Assembly: GCF_000799715.1 (NCBI RefSeq)
Contig: NZ_JUHG01000016.1
Coordinates: 248,001 to 312,000, forward strand
Origin: Martinezella rhizogenes
GTDB taxonomy: Bacteria; Pseudomonadota; Alphaproteobacteria; Rhizobiales; Rhizobiaceae
Direction of reading: 5' to 3'
DNA: 64,000 bases
The translations under genes were made by a program, and so were the position numbers. The notes below the pieces were generated by a model. The model was not told where the DNA came from. It worked only from the letters and a program-made list of their open reading frames with translations, and made no database searches. Below, piece by piece: positions 46,115 through 54,850 of this stretch (positions within the stretch are counted from its first letter, which is position 1; each line of letters starts with the position of its first letter).

Positions 46115-47092
46115 TCAGAGCCAGCCTTTCCAGCGAAAAAAGAAAAACGGGACAACGGCGGACACCACCATCAACAACAACGATGCCGGGTAACCGTAGG
46201 CAAAACGCAATTCTGGCATGAGATCGAAGTTCATACCATAGATCGACGCCACAAGCGTCGGAGGCAGGAAAACCACGGAGGCGATCGAGAAAATCTTGAT
46301 GATCGAGTTCTGCTCGATATTGATCAGGCCAAGCGATGCATCCAGCAGGAAGGTAATGTTGCCCGCCACGAAAGAGGCATGCTCCGAAAGAGACTGCACA
46401 TCTCGCGAGACGTTGCGGCACAATTCCTTGGCCTCGCGGTCCTGCTGCATGGCAGGGATGGCATTGAGGAAGGTCAAAAGCCGCGACAATGAACTCAGGC
46501 TATCCCGCACCTTGCTGATCGTACGATGGTAGCCTGCAATGTCTTTCAGCTTCTCTTCCAGATAGTTCGCCGGACGACGTATTTTCTTCATGCGGTCGCC
46601 GAATACATGCGCTGACAATATATCGATGCCGGCGACCGTTTGTTCAAGAACCTCGGCGGTGCGATCGATAATTGTTTCGAGAAGTTTCGCCAGCAGCGAG
46701 ATACCCGTCAGCCGATCTTGCTGAACTCGCTGCAGGGCGGCGATGAACAGTGCAAAGGATTTCGGCCGGGCATAGCGGATCGTGACCAGGCGATGCCCCG
46801 TCAGGATGAAGGCGACATCGGTCAGCGCCGGCAGATTGGTATCGGCCTTCCACAACAGCGAAGCCGTTAGGAAGACCGCGTCATTCTCGACATAGAGCCG
46901 GGCCGACGGCTCGATATCCTTCATATCCTCCCGGGTCGGAACCTCGAGCCCCAGCAGGCGCTCGATATTCGTCTCCTCTTCGCGCGACGGTTCGACCATG
47001 TCGATCCAGACGGCATTGTCCGGCAATTGGGCAAGCGTCGAAAGGTTTGCCAGTTCGAGCGAGGTACAGTCGGAACAGTAGGCCGTGATCAA
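46115..47092 (-). CDS. corA: CorA-family magnesium transporter
   Basis: A 325-residue Mg2+/Co2+ channel. It has a long soluble N-terminal domain and two C-terminal membrane helices; the selectivity motif YGMNF precedes the loop (ASIYGMNFDLMPEL, about 284-297). The C-terminus ends in a basic FFFFRWKGWL. A TTG start at 47092 with GGGAGCG upstream is preferred. Upstream gene of the corA-kup pair. Confidence 0.93.
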   Translation of the reverse strand: MITAYCSDCTSLELANLSTLAQLPDNAVWIDMVEPSREEETNIERLLGLEVPTREDMKDIEPSARLYVENDAVFLTASLLWKADTNLPALTDVAFILTGHRLVTIRYARPKSFALFIAALQRVQQDRLTGISLLAKLLETIIDRTAEVLEQTVAGIDILSAHVFGDRMKKIRRPANYLEEKLKDIAGYHRTISKVRDSLSSLSRLLTFLNAIPAMQQDREAKELCRNVSRDVQSLSEHASFVAGNITFLLDASLGLINIEQNSIIKIFSIASVVFLPPTLVASIYGMNFDLMPELRFAYGYPASLLLMVVSAVVPFFFFRWKGWL

Positions 47093-47502
47093 CGCATCGC
47101 TCCCGGCACCACGGAGACAAAGCTATAGCCAAGGCGCTTTATGCGCTCCGGCTGCAATCCTACCAATGGCCAATGAAGAAAGCTCATAAAACTCCGGGCG
47201 TATCCCGCCGATCCGGCTGGGAATCCGTGTCCATGCTGATTGCGCTGCTGTACCAATTCTTCGCTCGTCATAAACAACGCCGATCGCTCGGGCGAGACGA
47301 AGATACCATGCGGCGGGCGACCGTCATCCAATATGCCCGACCAAATTCACGTCGGCGGCGCATATGCAGCAAAGCGCGCAAAGAATCAAGCCACAACCCC
47401 TTCAATGCGCGTTTTCACGGCAACTTTCCGATTTGCGAAGTCATAGCACATGGCGCGTGCAAGGCAATCACACCGATCGTCGCCGGCACGAACCTTCACG
47501 AA
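47093..47502. other. Intergenic region upstream of corA
   Basis: About 410 bp between corA and the Mrp gene. No coding frame with good signals is seen; the possible + frames have no ribosome site and run into the Mrp gene antisense. No Mg-sensor riboswitch could be recognised by eye. Presumed corA promoter and mrp terminator region. Confidence 0.4.
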
Positions 47503-48660
47503 TTATTCAAAGACGATGGAGGGTGCGGCGCGCAGGGGCGTGTTGCTGACCTGCGCCCAGACCTTGGCGGCGATCTCGCGATAAATACCGGCGACGACGC
47601 CTTCGGGGTCGGAGGCGACCAGCGGCGTGCCGGCATCCGACGTCTCGCGGATGCCCATGGTCAGCGGCACTTCGCCAAGGAAGGGCACGCCGATGCGCTC
47701 CGCCTCCTTGCGCGCACCACCATGGCCGAAGATATCGTAGCGGGCGCCGGTGTCCGGAGCGATGAAATAACTCATGTTTTCAACGATGCCTAGGACGGGG
47801 ACTTCCACCTTGCGGAACATGTTGAGGCCCTTGCGGGCGTCGATCAGCGCCAGGTCCTGCGGCGTCGAGACGATGACGGCGCCGGCCAGCGGCACCTGCT
47901 GCGCCATGGTCAGCTGCACATCGCCGGTGCCTGGCGGCATGTCGACGACGAGAACGTCGAGTTCGCCCCAGGCGACCTCGCGCAGCATCTGCAGCAGCGC
48001 CGACTGCACCATCGGCCCGCGCCAGATCATCGCCGTTTCCTCCTCGACAAGGAAACCCATCGACATGACCTTGAGACCGTAATTCTCCATGGGAACGATG
48101 ATGCGGCCATCGATCTGTGACGGCTTGCCGGAGATCTTCAGGAGGCGCGGCATGGACGGGCCGTAGATATCGGCGTCCAATATGCCGACGCGCAGGCCGT
48201 TGGCCAGCAATCCAAGCGCCAAATTGACCGCTGTGGTCGACTTGCCAACCCCGCCCTTGCCGGAAGCAACCGCGATAATGGCGCCAACACCGGGAACGCC
48301 GATCTTGCCGGCGCGGGGCTGCTGTTGCGGAGCAGGCGCGTGGGAATGAGCATGGGCATGCGGCTGTGGTTGCGGTGGAGCGGGACGCGCCGTCGGTGCG
48401 CCGCCGGCTTTCTTGTCTGCGGTCAGCGCGACCATGGCACCCTTGACGCCGGGCATCTCCTTGATGACGCGCTCGGCGGCAAGGCGCATCGGCTCCAGAT
48501 CCTTGGCGCGTTCGGCCGGAACGGTGATCGAGAAATACACCTTGGCGTCGGAAATGAAGACGTCCGACACCATGCCGAGCTCAACGATATTGTGCTCCAG
48601 GTCCGGTCCGCGAACGGTCCTCAGCGTATCCAGAACCTGTTCCTTGGTGATGCCAGCCAT
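47503..48660 (-). CDS. apbC: Mrp/ApbC family iron-sulfur cluster carrier
   Basis: P-loop ATPase that carries Fe-S clusters to target proteins. 385 residues: N-terminal MIP18/DUF59 domain (about 1-80; VRGPDLEHNIVELGMV), a Pro/His linker containing HAHAHSHA (101-108), then the deviant Walker A SGKGGVGKSTTAVNL (133-147), VVDMPPGTGDV and VENMSYFIAPDTGARYDIFG. The usual CxxC that holds a cluster in some homologues is not present in the last block. Single gene. Confidence 0.93.
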   Translation of the reverse strand: MAGITKEQVLDTLRTVRGPDLEHNIVELGMVSDVFISDAKVYFSITVPAERAKDLEPMRLAAERVIKEMPGVKGAMVALTADKKAGGAPTARPAPPQPQPHAHAHSHAPAPQQQPRAGKIGVPGVGAIIAVASGKGGVGKSTTAVNLALGLLANGLRVGILDADIYGPSMPRLLKISGKPSQIDGRIIVPMENYGLKVMSMGFLVEEETAMIWRGPMVQSALLQMLREVAWGELDVLVVDMPPGTGDVQLTMAQQVPLAGAVIVSTPQDLALIDARKGLNMFRKVEVPVLGIVENMSYFIAPDTGARYDIFGHGGARKEAERIGVPFLGEVPLTMGIRETSDAGTPLVASDPEGVVAGIYREIAAKVWAQVSNTPLRAAPSIVFE

Positions 48661-49277
48661 TCCATCCTCACTGCGCGATTTCCATCCTCAGCGCGCCTCA
48701 TCGGGCAAACACTCCGGATCTCTCAGGCTTAGATAGTGGAGTGGCGGGGCTTCGCCAAACAAAATTGAGGGGAGGATCGACAAAAGTGGCTGAGTTCGTT
48801 GCGGCCGGCAGGTCCGCCGGGTTTTATAACCCTACCAGCCGCAACGCTCGCTTGGAGACGCAAAAGATTGCGGAGGCCGAGATAAAGCAAAGCTTGGTAA
48901 GGAATAGGGCAAGTTCACGGAAAACCGCTTCGCAATGTCCGTTGAACTCAAGGACGTGCCAAATAAGCAACAGCCGCCGCCGAGACCTGTCGCCGGGAGA
49001 GCAACGACACTGGTATCGACGACGGCTGCCTGATCCGCGCGCATTAATCGGCGCTGTTATCAAAGTCCCCTCTGGACCTCTGTATATTGCGAAGCAGAAA
49101 GCATGCCAGTTTCAGGAAATCGAAAAAACCGTTCATTTTCCGATAGTTGAATTGAGGTCATCAATTCCGACCCGCGGAGCACTGCAAATCATGCCAGCAA
49201 ATTTTATAGGCAGCGCACAAAATTCGCGCAGAAAGCTGCCCGAATTCCGTTCGCTCTCGACCCAGTTCGTATGCGAT
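48661..49277. other. Intergenic region between mrp and the LuxR-type gene
   Basis: About 617 bp. A duplicated TTTCCATCCTCA lies near 48658-48692 and a GGCAGGTCCGCCGG hairpin near 48807. No frame on either strand has both a good ribosome site and family-like sequence. It may hold the mrp promoter and the luxR 3' end, or an unannotated small RNA. Confidence 0.4.
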
Positions 49278-50018
49278 CTATTTTATCAACCCGATGCGCA
49301 GCGCCTTGGCGACCGCCTGAGTACGGTTGACGGTATCCAGCTTCTTGGTGGCGCGGTTCAAATAGTGATTGACCGTATGTTCCGAGAGCGTGAGGATTTC
49401 GGCAATTTCGGCGCTGGTCTTGCCCGCCGCCGTCCAGTTCAGACAATCGATCTCGCGGTCGGTGAGCTTATCGACGATACGGACGTCAAGGTTGCGGATT
49501 TCAGCGAGCCTGTCGAAGACATGGATCGCGACATAGTAGAGGTCCTTGGTCTCCTCAGCCGTGAAGGGCTCGCGATCGCCCGAGAGTATGACAGCGCCGC
49601 GAATGCCGGATGCATCGTGGGTTGGCAAACAGATGCTCCGCGCCATCCGAAAACGTTCGAACAAAGAAGTCCTGAGCTGAATCTTGTTGTCGTCGCGATT
49701 GGTGTTTGCCTCGGTGTCGTAGACAAAGGGCAATGTCGAAACGCGCAGGCGCCGCGACACGGTGCTGTTGCGCAACAGACCTTCCTGATCGTAGACCGTC
49801 AGCAGTTCGGCCGGCCAGTTGTTGATCACCGAATTGCTCTGCAGTTCGAAGGACGTAAGCGACGGCAGGTTCACGACCATGAACGCCCGGCAACGATAGG
49901 CTTCGGTCAGGCGCTTCATGAAACGAAAAACGTCGAACTGGGTTTTCAGACCGGCAATTTCATCAATGTAATCTTCACCGCGAGGGGACCGTCCCACCTG
50001 CACCAATGCTGCCATCAT
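49278..50018 (-). CDS. LuxR-family regulator with divergent autoinducer-binding domain
   Basis: A 246-residue regulator: N-terminal autoinducer-binding-like domain (about 20-165) and C-terminal LuxR helix-turn-helix (about 183-232; LTDREIDCLNWTAAGKTSAEIA, split here; LSEHTVNHYLNRATKKL). The ligand pocket is atypical: in NWPAELLTVY (67-76) the tryptophan expected at the TraR Trp57 place is Leu, and the Asp-Pro pair expected near 84-85 is Asn-Ser (RNSTV). No luxI-type synthase gene is in the window. It is probably an orphan ('solo') LuxR that does not bind standard AHLs, or an unliganded regulator. Confidence 0.85.
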   Translation of the reverse strand: MMAALVQVGRSPRGEDYIDEIAGLKTQFDVFRFMKRLTEAYRCRAFMVVNLPSLTSFELQSNSVINNWPAELLTVYDQEGLLRNSTVSRRLRVSTLPFVYDTEANTNRDDNKIQLRTSLFERFRMARSICLPTHDASGIRGAVILSGDREPFTAEETKDLYYVAIHVFDRLAEIRNLDVRIVDKLTDREIDCLNWTAAGKTSAEIAEILTLSEHTVNHYLNRATKKLDTVNRTQAVAKALRIGLIK

Positions 50019-50203
50019 CAGTCTTCTTTATGTAAAAGAGAGAACGGGGAAACTCGAAATCACCGCCTCCTGGCCCCGGATTACCGTACGAACGTCGACA
50101 AGCTGGCGTTCGACGAAATAAACGAGATCTCGCCCGCTGCGGCACTGGTTACGGCGGCGCCCGATAAAGCATTTCACCAAACTCCCCGAGGATGGCATGG
50201 GCA

Positions 50204-50244
50204 CTTGTAGAGAAATGCAGACCATCGGCACATCTCTACAAGTA
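50204..50244. promoter_or_regulatory. Perfect 11-bp inverted repeat between luxR-type and iclR genes
   Basis: ACTTGTAGAGA and TCTCTACAAGT are exact complements separated by 19 bp, about 190 bp upstream of the LuxR-type gene. The half-site ACTTGTA resembles a lux-box half, but the spacing is too long for a normal lux box. It could be a stem-loop downstream of iclR or an operator. Confidence 0.5.
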
Positions 50245-50336
50245 ATACAGAATAAACGTGTAAACCGGCCAAGGTCCAGTGCACGTAAACGTTAAATCAA
50301 TCGATTTCGCATGACTATCGAGGAAAATCGACAAAA

Positions 50337-51179
50337 CTAGCGCTTCGGACCCAGCCGGCTGTGCATATCCTGCATGATGGAGGTTGCAGCCACCCTGACC
50401 AGGGGCGCCCATTCCTCTAATTTTTCCGTTGTGACGCGATAAGCCGGTCCGGTCACCGAGACACCGGCCAGCATATTGCCGTCATCAGAGCGAATCGGCG
50501 CGGCAACGCAGCATATGCCGCTCTCATGCTCCTCGCGGTCAAAGGCATAACCACGCGCCCTGATGACGGCGATATCGGCAAGAACAGCCGCCACGTCGCG
50601 ATGGGTATGCTCGGTATAGGCGTGAAACTGAAGACCGGCGAGGCTTGCCTCGATGCTGCTGTCATCCAGCACGGAAAGCGCCGCCTTGCCGACGCCGGTG
50701 CAATAGGCCGGCGAGGCGTTGCCGATCTGCGAGTACATGCGCACGGACTGCCGGCCCTCGACCTTGTCGAGATAGATAACCTCGATGCCGCGTAGGACGC
50801 CGAGGTGTACGGTTTCCCCGGTCCGCTCCTGCAGAAGCCGCAGATGCGGATCCGCAATCGCGCGGAATTCATTGCGCGCCCAACTTCGCGAGGCTAGACT
50901 CAACAGTCTGATGCCGGGCAGATAACGTCCATCGCGATCAATCTCCAGCAGCCCCTCCTCGACGAGGTGCGACAATTGCCGGTGCAGCGTGCCGCGCGGC
51001 TGGTCCGATAGAGATAGAATGTCGGTGAAGCGCATGGGATAGTCGGCGAGTGCGACGAGATCAAGCAGCGTCATGAGCTTGCCGAGCGTGCCGGTTTCCC
51101 GAACGCGATGGACATTGCCGATGATATCGTCCTGCTTCACATTCACGATCGCCTCATTGCGTCCTCGGCGCACCGTCAC
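50337..51179 (-). CDS. IclR-family regulator of the galactonate operon
   Basis: A 280-residue repressor or activator: winged helix-turn-helix (about 30-92; GKLMTLLDLVALADYPMRFTDIL split, PRGTLHRQLSHLVEEGL) and the IclR effector domain (about 110-275; GETVHLGVLRGIEVIYLDKVEG split, PAYCTGVGKAALSVL, ESGICCVAAPI). It is divergent from the dgo-type operon and very probably controls it in response to a sugar acid. The GTG start at 51179 is tentative; a GTG at about 51146 is possible. Confidence 0.9.
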   Translation of the reverse strand: MTVRRGRNEAIVNVKQDDIIGNVHRVRETGTLGKLMTLLDLVALADYPMRFTDILSLSDQPRGTLHRQLSHLVEEGLLEIDRDGRYLPGIRLLSLASRSWARNEFRAIADPHLRLLQERTGETVHLGVLRGIEVIYLDKVEGRQSVRMYSQIGNASPAYCTGVGKAALSVLDDSSIEASLAGLQFHAYTEHTHRDVAAVLADIAVIRARGYAFDREEHESGICCVAAPIRSDDGNMLAGVSVTGPAYRVTTEKLEEWAPLVRVAATSIMQDMHSRLGPKR

Positions 51180-51230
51180 GTCCTTGACATGGCTGAAGCG
51201 TAATCCGATAATTCCACATAGTCAAATCCG

Positions 51231-51247
51231 GTTCCGAATAATGGAAC
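51231..51247. promoter_or_regulatory. Candidate IclR operator
   Basis: GTTCC-GAATAAT-GGAAC, a 17-bp site with perfect 5-bp arms, lies in the divergent gap between the iclR gene and the sugar operon, 53-69 bp before the operon start. ATTCCAC nearby may be a second half. Confidence 0.5.
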
Positions 51248-51299
51248 TATCAGCAAAGAAACACCAGAATCTATCACCGATCCAGGGAGGGAGAGGAAT

Positions 51300-52070
51300 T
51301 TGACCGAGGCACAGGCACAATTTCCCGATCTGAAGGATCGCACCGTCCTGATCACCGGCGGTGGCTCCGGCATCGGCGCGGCGCTTGTCGAGGCTTTCGC
51401 GCAACAGGGCGCCAAGGTCGCCTTCATCGACATTGCCGAGGAGCCGAGCAAGGCGCTTGCCGCCAGGCTGTCAGCGCAATCGGCGCATCCCGTCGCCTTC
51501 TATCATGCCGACCTGCGTGATGTCGGCAATATCAAGAGCACGGTTGCCGCCGTCGAGTCCGATCTCGGCTCGATCGGCGTGCTCGTCAACAATGCCGCCT
51601 GGGACGATCGCCACGACTTCGATACGACGACCGAGGAATACTGGGACAACAGCCAGGCGATCAACCTCAAGCAGGTCTTCTTCGTCTCACAGGCGGCGGC
51701 ACCCGGCATGAGGGCATCCGGCGGCGGATCGATCATCAATTTCTCTTCGATCGTCATCAAGATGAACCAGCCTCAGCTTTCCTCCTATGCGACCGCCAAG
51801 GCAGGCGTCATTGGCCTCACCAAGAGCCTCGCCGGTCGTCTTGGCCCGGAAAACATCCGCGTCAACGCTGTTCTGCCGGGCATGGTCGTTACCGAACGGC
51901 AGATGGAACTCTGGCTGACCGAGGACGGTATTGCCAAGACAATCGAGCGCCAATGCCTCAAGCATGTTCTGAAGGCCGCCGATCTGGTCGGCCCTACTCT
52001 CTTTCTCGCATCCAACTGCTCGGGCAGCATCACCGCGCAGTCCATCATTGTCGACGGAGGCATTTTCTAA
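51300..52070 (+). CDS. SDR-family sugar dehydrogenase
   Basis: Short-chain dehydrogenase/reductase, 256 residues, started at a TTG with GAGGAA upstream. Rossmann motif TGGGSGIGAALVEA (about 18-31), NNAAW (about 97), catalytic Ser in NFSSIV and SSYATAKAGV (Tyr-x3-Lys). By operon context it probably oxidises D-galactose (or L-arabinose/fucose) to the lactone. First gene of the four-gene operon; its stop overlaps the kinase start (TAATG). Confidence 0.88.
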   Translation: MTEAQAQFPDLKDRTVLITGGGSGIGAALVEAFAQQGAKVAFIDIAEEPSKALAARLSAQSAHPVAFYHADLRDVGNIKSTVAAVESDLGSIGVLVNNAAWDDRHDFDTTTEEYWDNSQAINLKQVFFVSQAAAPGMRASGGGSIINFSSIVIKMNQPQLSSYATAKAGVIGLTKSLAGRLGPENIRVNAVLPGMVVTERQMELWLTEDGIAKTIERQCLKHVLKAADLVGPTLFLASNCSGSITAQSIIVDGGIF

Positions 52071-53002
52071 TGACAAGGCCCGCATATGTAGCGGTAGACT
52101 GGGGCACCAGCAGTTTTCGGCTGTGGCTGATCGGCGAGGACGACAGCGTTCTTGCCGAGCGGCGCAGCGGCGAAGGCATGACATCGGCGGCGCAGGCCGG
52201 CTTTGCCCAAGTGCTGCAGTCGCATCTGACCGCCCTCTCCGCCCCGGACGATCTTCCCGTTATCGTGTGCGGCATGGCCGGGGCGCGCCAGGGCTGGGTG
52301 GAAGCCGGCTATATCGACACGCCGACCTCGCTTGCCGCCATTCTCACCGGCGCCGTCTCCGTGCCGGGTCAAACGCGCGACGTCCGCATCCTGCCGGGCC
52401 TGGCGCAGCGCGCCAAGGATGTGCCTGACGTCATGCGCGGCGAGGAAACGCAATTGCTCGGTGCCCTCAAGGCCGATGTCAAGGGCGAGCAGATCGTCTG
52501 CATGCCGGGCACGCATTCGAAATGGGTGCGCGTGGTCGACGGCCAGGTCACCGGTTTTTCCACCTTCATGACCGGCGAGCTGTTCGACGTCATTACAAAG
52601 CACAGCATCCTCTCCCACGCGGTTGCCGGCGCTGCCGACATGCCGGCCGACAGTGCCGTCTTCGAAGCCGCGATCAAGGCCGCCTTCGAGAGACCAGCGC
52701 TTGCCACCAACCTGCTCTTCACCGCCCGTGCCGGCCAGCTTCTGCATGGCCTGACGGCGGCTGGTGCGCAGGCGTTGATTTCCGGCACGCTGATCGGCGC
52801 CGAAATTGCTGGCGCCTTGTCGTCGGCCGGCCAAGGGGCAACGATTACCCTTGTCGCCTCCGGACGCCTACAGGCACTCTATGAGGATGCTTTCCGCATC
52901 CTGTCCCTCACCTATACGACTGTTGACGCCGATGCCGCTGTCCGCCGTGGGCTTTCCGCCGCCGCCAAGGCAATCTGGCCGAACAACGAAAGAACAAGCT
53001 GA
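52070..53002 (+). CDS. dgoK: 2-dehydro-3-deoxygalactonokinase
   Basis: Phosphorylates 2-keto-3-deoxy-galactonate at C6. 310 residues; the N-terminal phosphate-binding motif AVDWGTSSFRLWL and CGMAGARQGWVEAGY, PGTHSKWV and TGELFDV are family blocks. ATG at 52070 overlaps the SDR stop by one base, and its own TGA overlaps the aldolase start by one base, so the genes are tightly coupled. Confidence 0.94.
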   Translation: MTRPAYVAVDWGTSSFRLWLIGEDDSVLAERRSGEGMTSAAQAGFAQVLQSHLTALSAPDDLPVIVCGMAGARQGWVEAGYIDTPTSLAAILTGAVSVPGQTRDVRILPGLAQRAKDVPDVMRGEETQLLGALKADVKGEQIVCMPGTHSKWVRVVDGQVTGFSTFMTGELFDVITKHSILSHAVAGAADMPADSAVFEAAIKAAFERPALATNLLFTARAGQLLHGLTAAGAQALISGTLIGAEIAGALSSAGQGATITLVASGRLQALYEDAFRILSLTYTTVDADAAVRRGLSAAAKAIWPNNERTS

Positions 53003-53637
53003 TGACGACCCGTGTTCCCTTCCCTTCGATGAAGCGCCCTCTCATCGCCATTCTCCGTGGCATCAAGCCGGAAGAAACCGCCGATATCGTCGGCGCGCTG
53101 ATCGAGGCTGGCCTGACAGCCATCGAAATTCCGCTGAACTCGCCGGAGCCTTTCCGCTCGATCGAGATCGCCGCCAAGCTGGCGCCCGCCGATTGCCTGA
53201 TCGGCGCTGGCACGGTACTGACCGTCGAGGATGTCGACCGGCTGGACGCCGCCGGCGGCAAACTGCTGGTGACACCGAATGTCGAGCCGGCGGTCATCAG
53301 CCGCGCCCGCGACAAGGGTATGGTGACGATGCCCGGCGTCTTCACCGCGACGGAAGCGCTTGCCGCCGCCCGCGCAGGTGCCACGGGCCTTAAATTCTTC
53401 CCGGCAGGCGTGCTCGGCGCCTCCGGCATCACCGCCATCCGCGCCGTGCTGCCGCCAGAGCTCGTCATCGCCGCGGTCGGCGGCGTTTCGGACAAGAATT
53501 TCGCCGATTACACCAAGGCCGGCATCCTGGCATTCGGTCTCGGCACCAGCCTCTACAAGCCGGGAATGACGACGACAGAGGTTGCCGAACGCGCCAAGGT
53601 GACCATTTACGCCTATGACGCCGCCGTAGGAGCTTGA
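53002..53637 (+). CDS. dgoA: 2-dehydro-3-deoxy-6-phosphogalactonate aldolase
   Basis: KDPG/KDPGal aldolase: cleaves KDPGal to pyruvate and glyceraldehyde 3-phosphate. 211 residues. PLIAILRGIKPEE, AIEIPLNSPEP (substrate Glu), IGAGTVLT, VTPNVEP and GLKFFPAGVLG with the Schiff-base Lys in LKFFPA. Third gene of the operon. Confidence 0.94.
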   Translation: MTTRVPFPSMKRPLIAILRGIKPEETADIVGALIEAGLTAIEIPLNSPEPFRSIEIAAKLAPADCLIGAGTVLTVEDVDRLDAAGGKLLVTPNVEPAVISRARDKGMVTMPGVFTATEALAAARAGATGLKFFPAGVLGASGITAIRAVLPPELVIAAVGGVSDKNFADYTKAGILAFGLGTSLYKPGMTTTEVAERAKVTIYAYDAAVGA

Positions 53638-53641
53638 GCAT

Positions 53642-54529
53642 ATGACCGCGATTCACGATTTCCAGGGCACCATTCTCTCCGACACCGCTTCGGTGCTGGG
53701 CGAAGGGCCGACCTATGATCCGGATACCGATACGGTCTGGTGGTTCAACATCCTTGGCAAGGAGTTGCACGAGCTGCATCTTTCGACCGGCAAGAAGGAA
53801 GTTCATGACCTCCCGATGATGGCGAGCGTGCTTGCCCGCATCGACGCCGGACGGCAGCTGATCGCCACCGAAGAGGGCCTGTTCCTTCGCGACGTGGCGA
53901 CCGGCGAACTGACCTTTTATGCCGCCATCGAAGCGGACAAGCCGGAGAACCGCTCCAATGACGGGCGCACGCATATCTCCGGTTCGCTCTGGATCAGCAC
54001 CATGGGCAAGCGCGCCGAAATGCATGCTGGCGCCATCTATCATGTCGCCGGCGGCAAGGTGACGAAGATCTTCGATCAGATCAGCATCCCGAACTCTATC
54101 TGCTTTTCGCCGGACGGCACGATCGGTTACTTCAGCGATACCCGCATCAGCCAGCTGATGCGGGTACTGGTCGACCCATCGACCGGACTTCCGGTCGGCG
54201 AGCCCATCGTCATGGTCGATAGCATGGACGATCCCGGCGGCATCGACGGCTCGGTCTGCGATGCGGACGGCTATATCTGGAACGCGCGCTGGGGCTCCGG
54301 CTTCGTCGACCGCTACAGCCCAGACGGCCTGCGTATCGAACGCTACCGCGTGCCCGCCATGCAACCCTCCTGCCCGGCCTTCATCGGCAAGAATGGTGAT
54401 CGCCTGGCGGTAACAACAGCCTGGGAAGGCCTGGACGAAGATGCCCGCTCGACGCAGCCGCAGGCCGGAGCGCTTCTCGAACTCGGCCTGACGGTGAACG
54501 GTGTTTTCGATCCGGTCTACAAGATCTGA
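53642..54529 (+). CDS. SMP-30/gluconolactonase-family lactonase
   Basis: A 295-residue six-bladed beta-propeller lactonase, probably opening galactono-1,4-lactone. SVLGEGPTYDPDTDTVWWFNI at the start (metal-binding Glu in LGEGP; split here across residues 13-33), NDGRTHISGSLWI, IPNSICFSPDG and DADGYIWNARWGSGF hold the metal-site residues. Ribosome site AGGAG. Fourth and last gene; a perfect hairpin follows. Confidence 0.9.
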   Translation: MTAIHDFQGTILSDTASVLGEGPTYDPDTDTVWWFNILGKELHELHLSTGKKEVHDLPMMASVLARIDAGRQLIATEEGLFLRDVATGELTFYAAIEADKPENRSNDGRTHISGSLWISTMGKRAEMHAGAIYHVAGGKVTKIFDQISIPNSICFSPDGTIGYFSDTRISQLMRVLVDPSTGLPVGEPIVMVDSMDDPGGIDGSVCDADGYIWNARWGSGFVDRYSPDGLRIERYRVPAMQPSCPAFIGKNGDRLAVTTAWEGLDEDARSTQPQAGALLELGLTVNGVFDPVYKI

Positions 54530-54542
54530 TCGAGCCGCACCT

Positions 54543-54575
54543 TCTCTCCGCCTCCCTACAGACAAGGCGGAGAGA
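54543..54575 (+). terminator. Hairpin after the sugar operon
   Basis: TCTCTCCGCCT and AGGCGGAGAGA pair perfectly over 11 bp around an 11-base loop, 14 bp after the lactonase stop. The T tract is short (TTG). Confidence 0.65.
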
Positions 54576-54850
54576 TTGGGACTTGCAGCGCGCGCAGAGA
54601 GCACCTTGAGACCGTTATGGTCGGCGCATGGATGCATCATCCCGGTTGCGGCGAACTATCATTAACTATCTAATTTTAAGTTTTATTTTTATCGAACCGG
54701 GATGGTGCAGCGCCGTTTTCTGCAACTTTTGCCGGAACCAAACCTCCTTTCGGTCATTTTCCTTAACGAACCGGCATGGTGATGGTTAGCCAAAACGTGG
54801 TGCCGCCCAAGCCGGCGAACATGCCCATCAGAATGAAAGGTAGGTTCACG
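54576..54850. other. Region upstream of the PRC-barrel gene
   Basis: Contains an AT-rich stretch (54650-54695) and a direct repeat CGAACCGG(G/C)ATGGTG at about 54693-54707 and 54767-54781, 74 bp apart. No gene seen. Probable promoter region of the following gene. Confidence 0.4.

Noticed and set aside
47173..47793. 206-residue + frame upstream of corA
   Set aside because: No ribosome site; half lies antisense to the Mrp gene.
48741..50210. 489-residue + frame over the LuxR-type gene and the gap before it
   Set aside because: Antisense to the regulator, with no start signal and no family-like motif.
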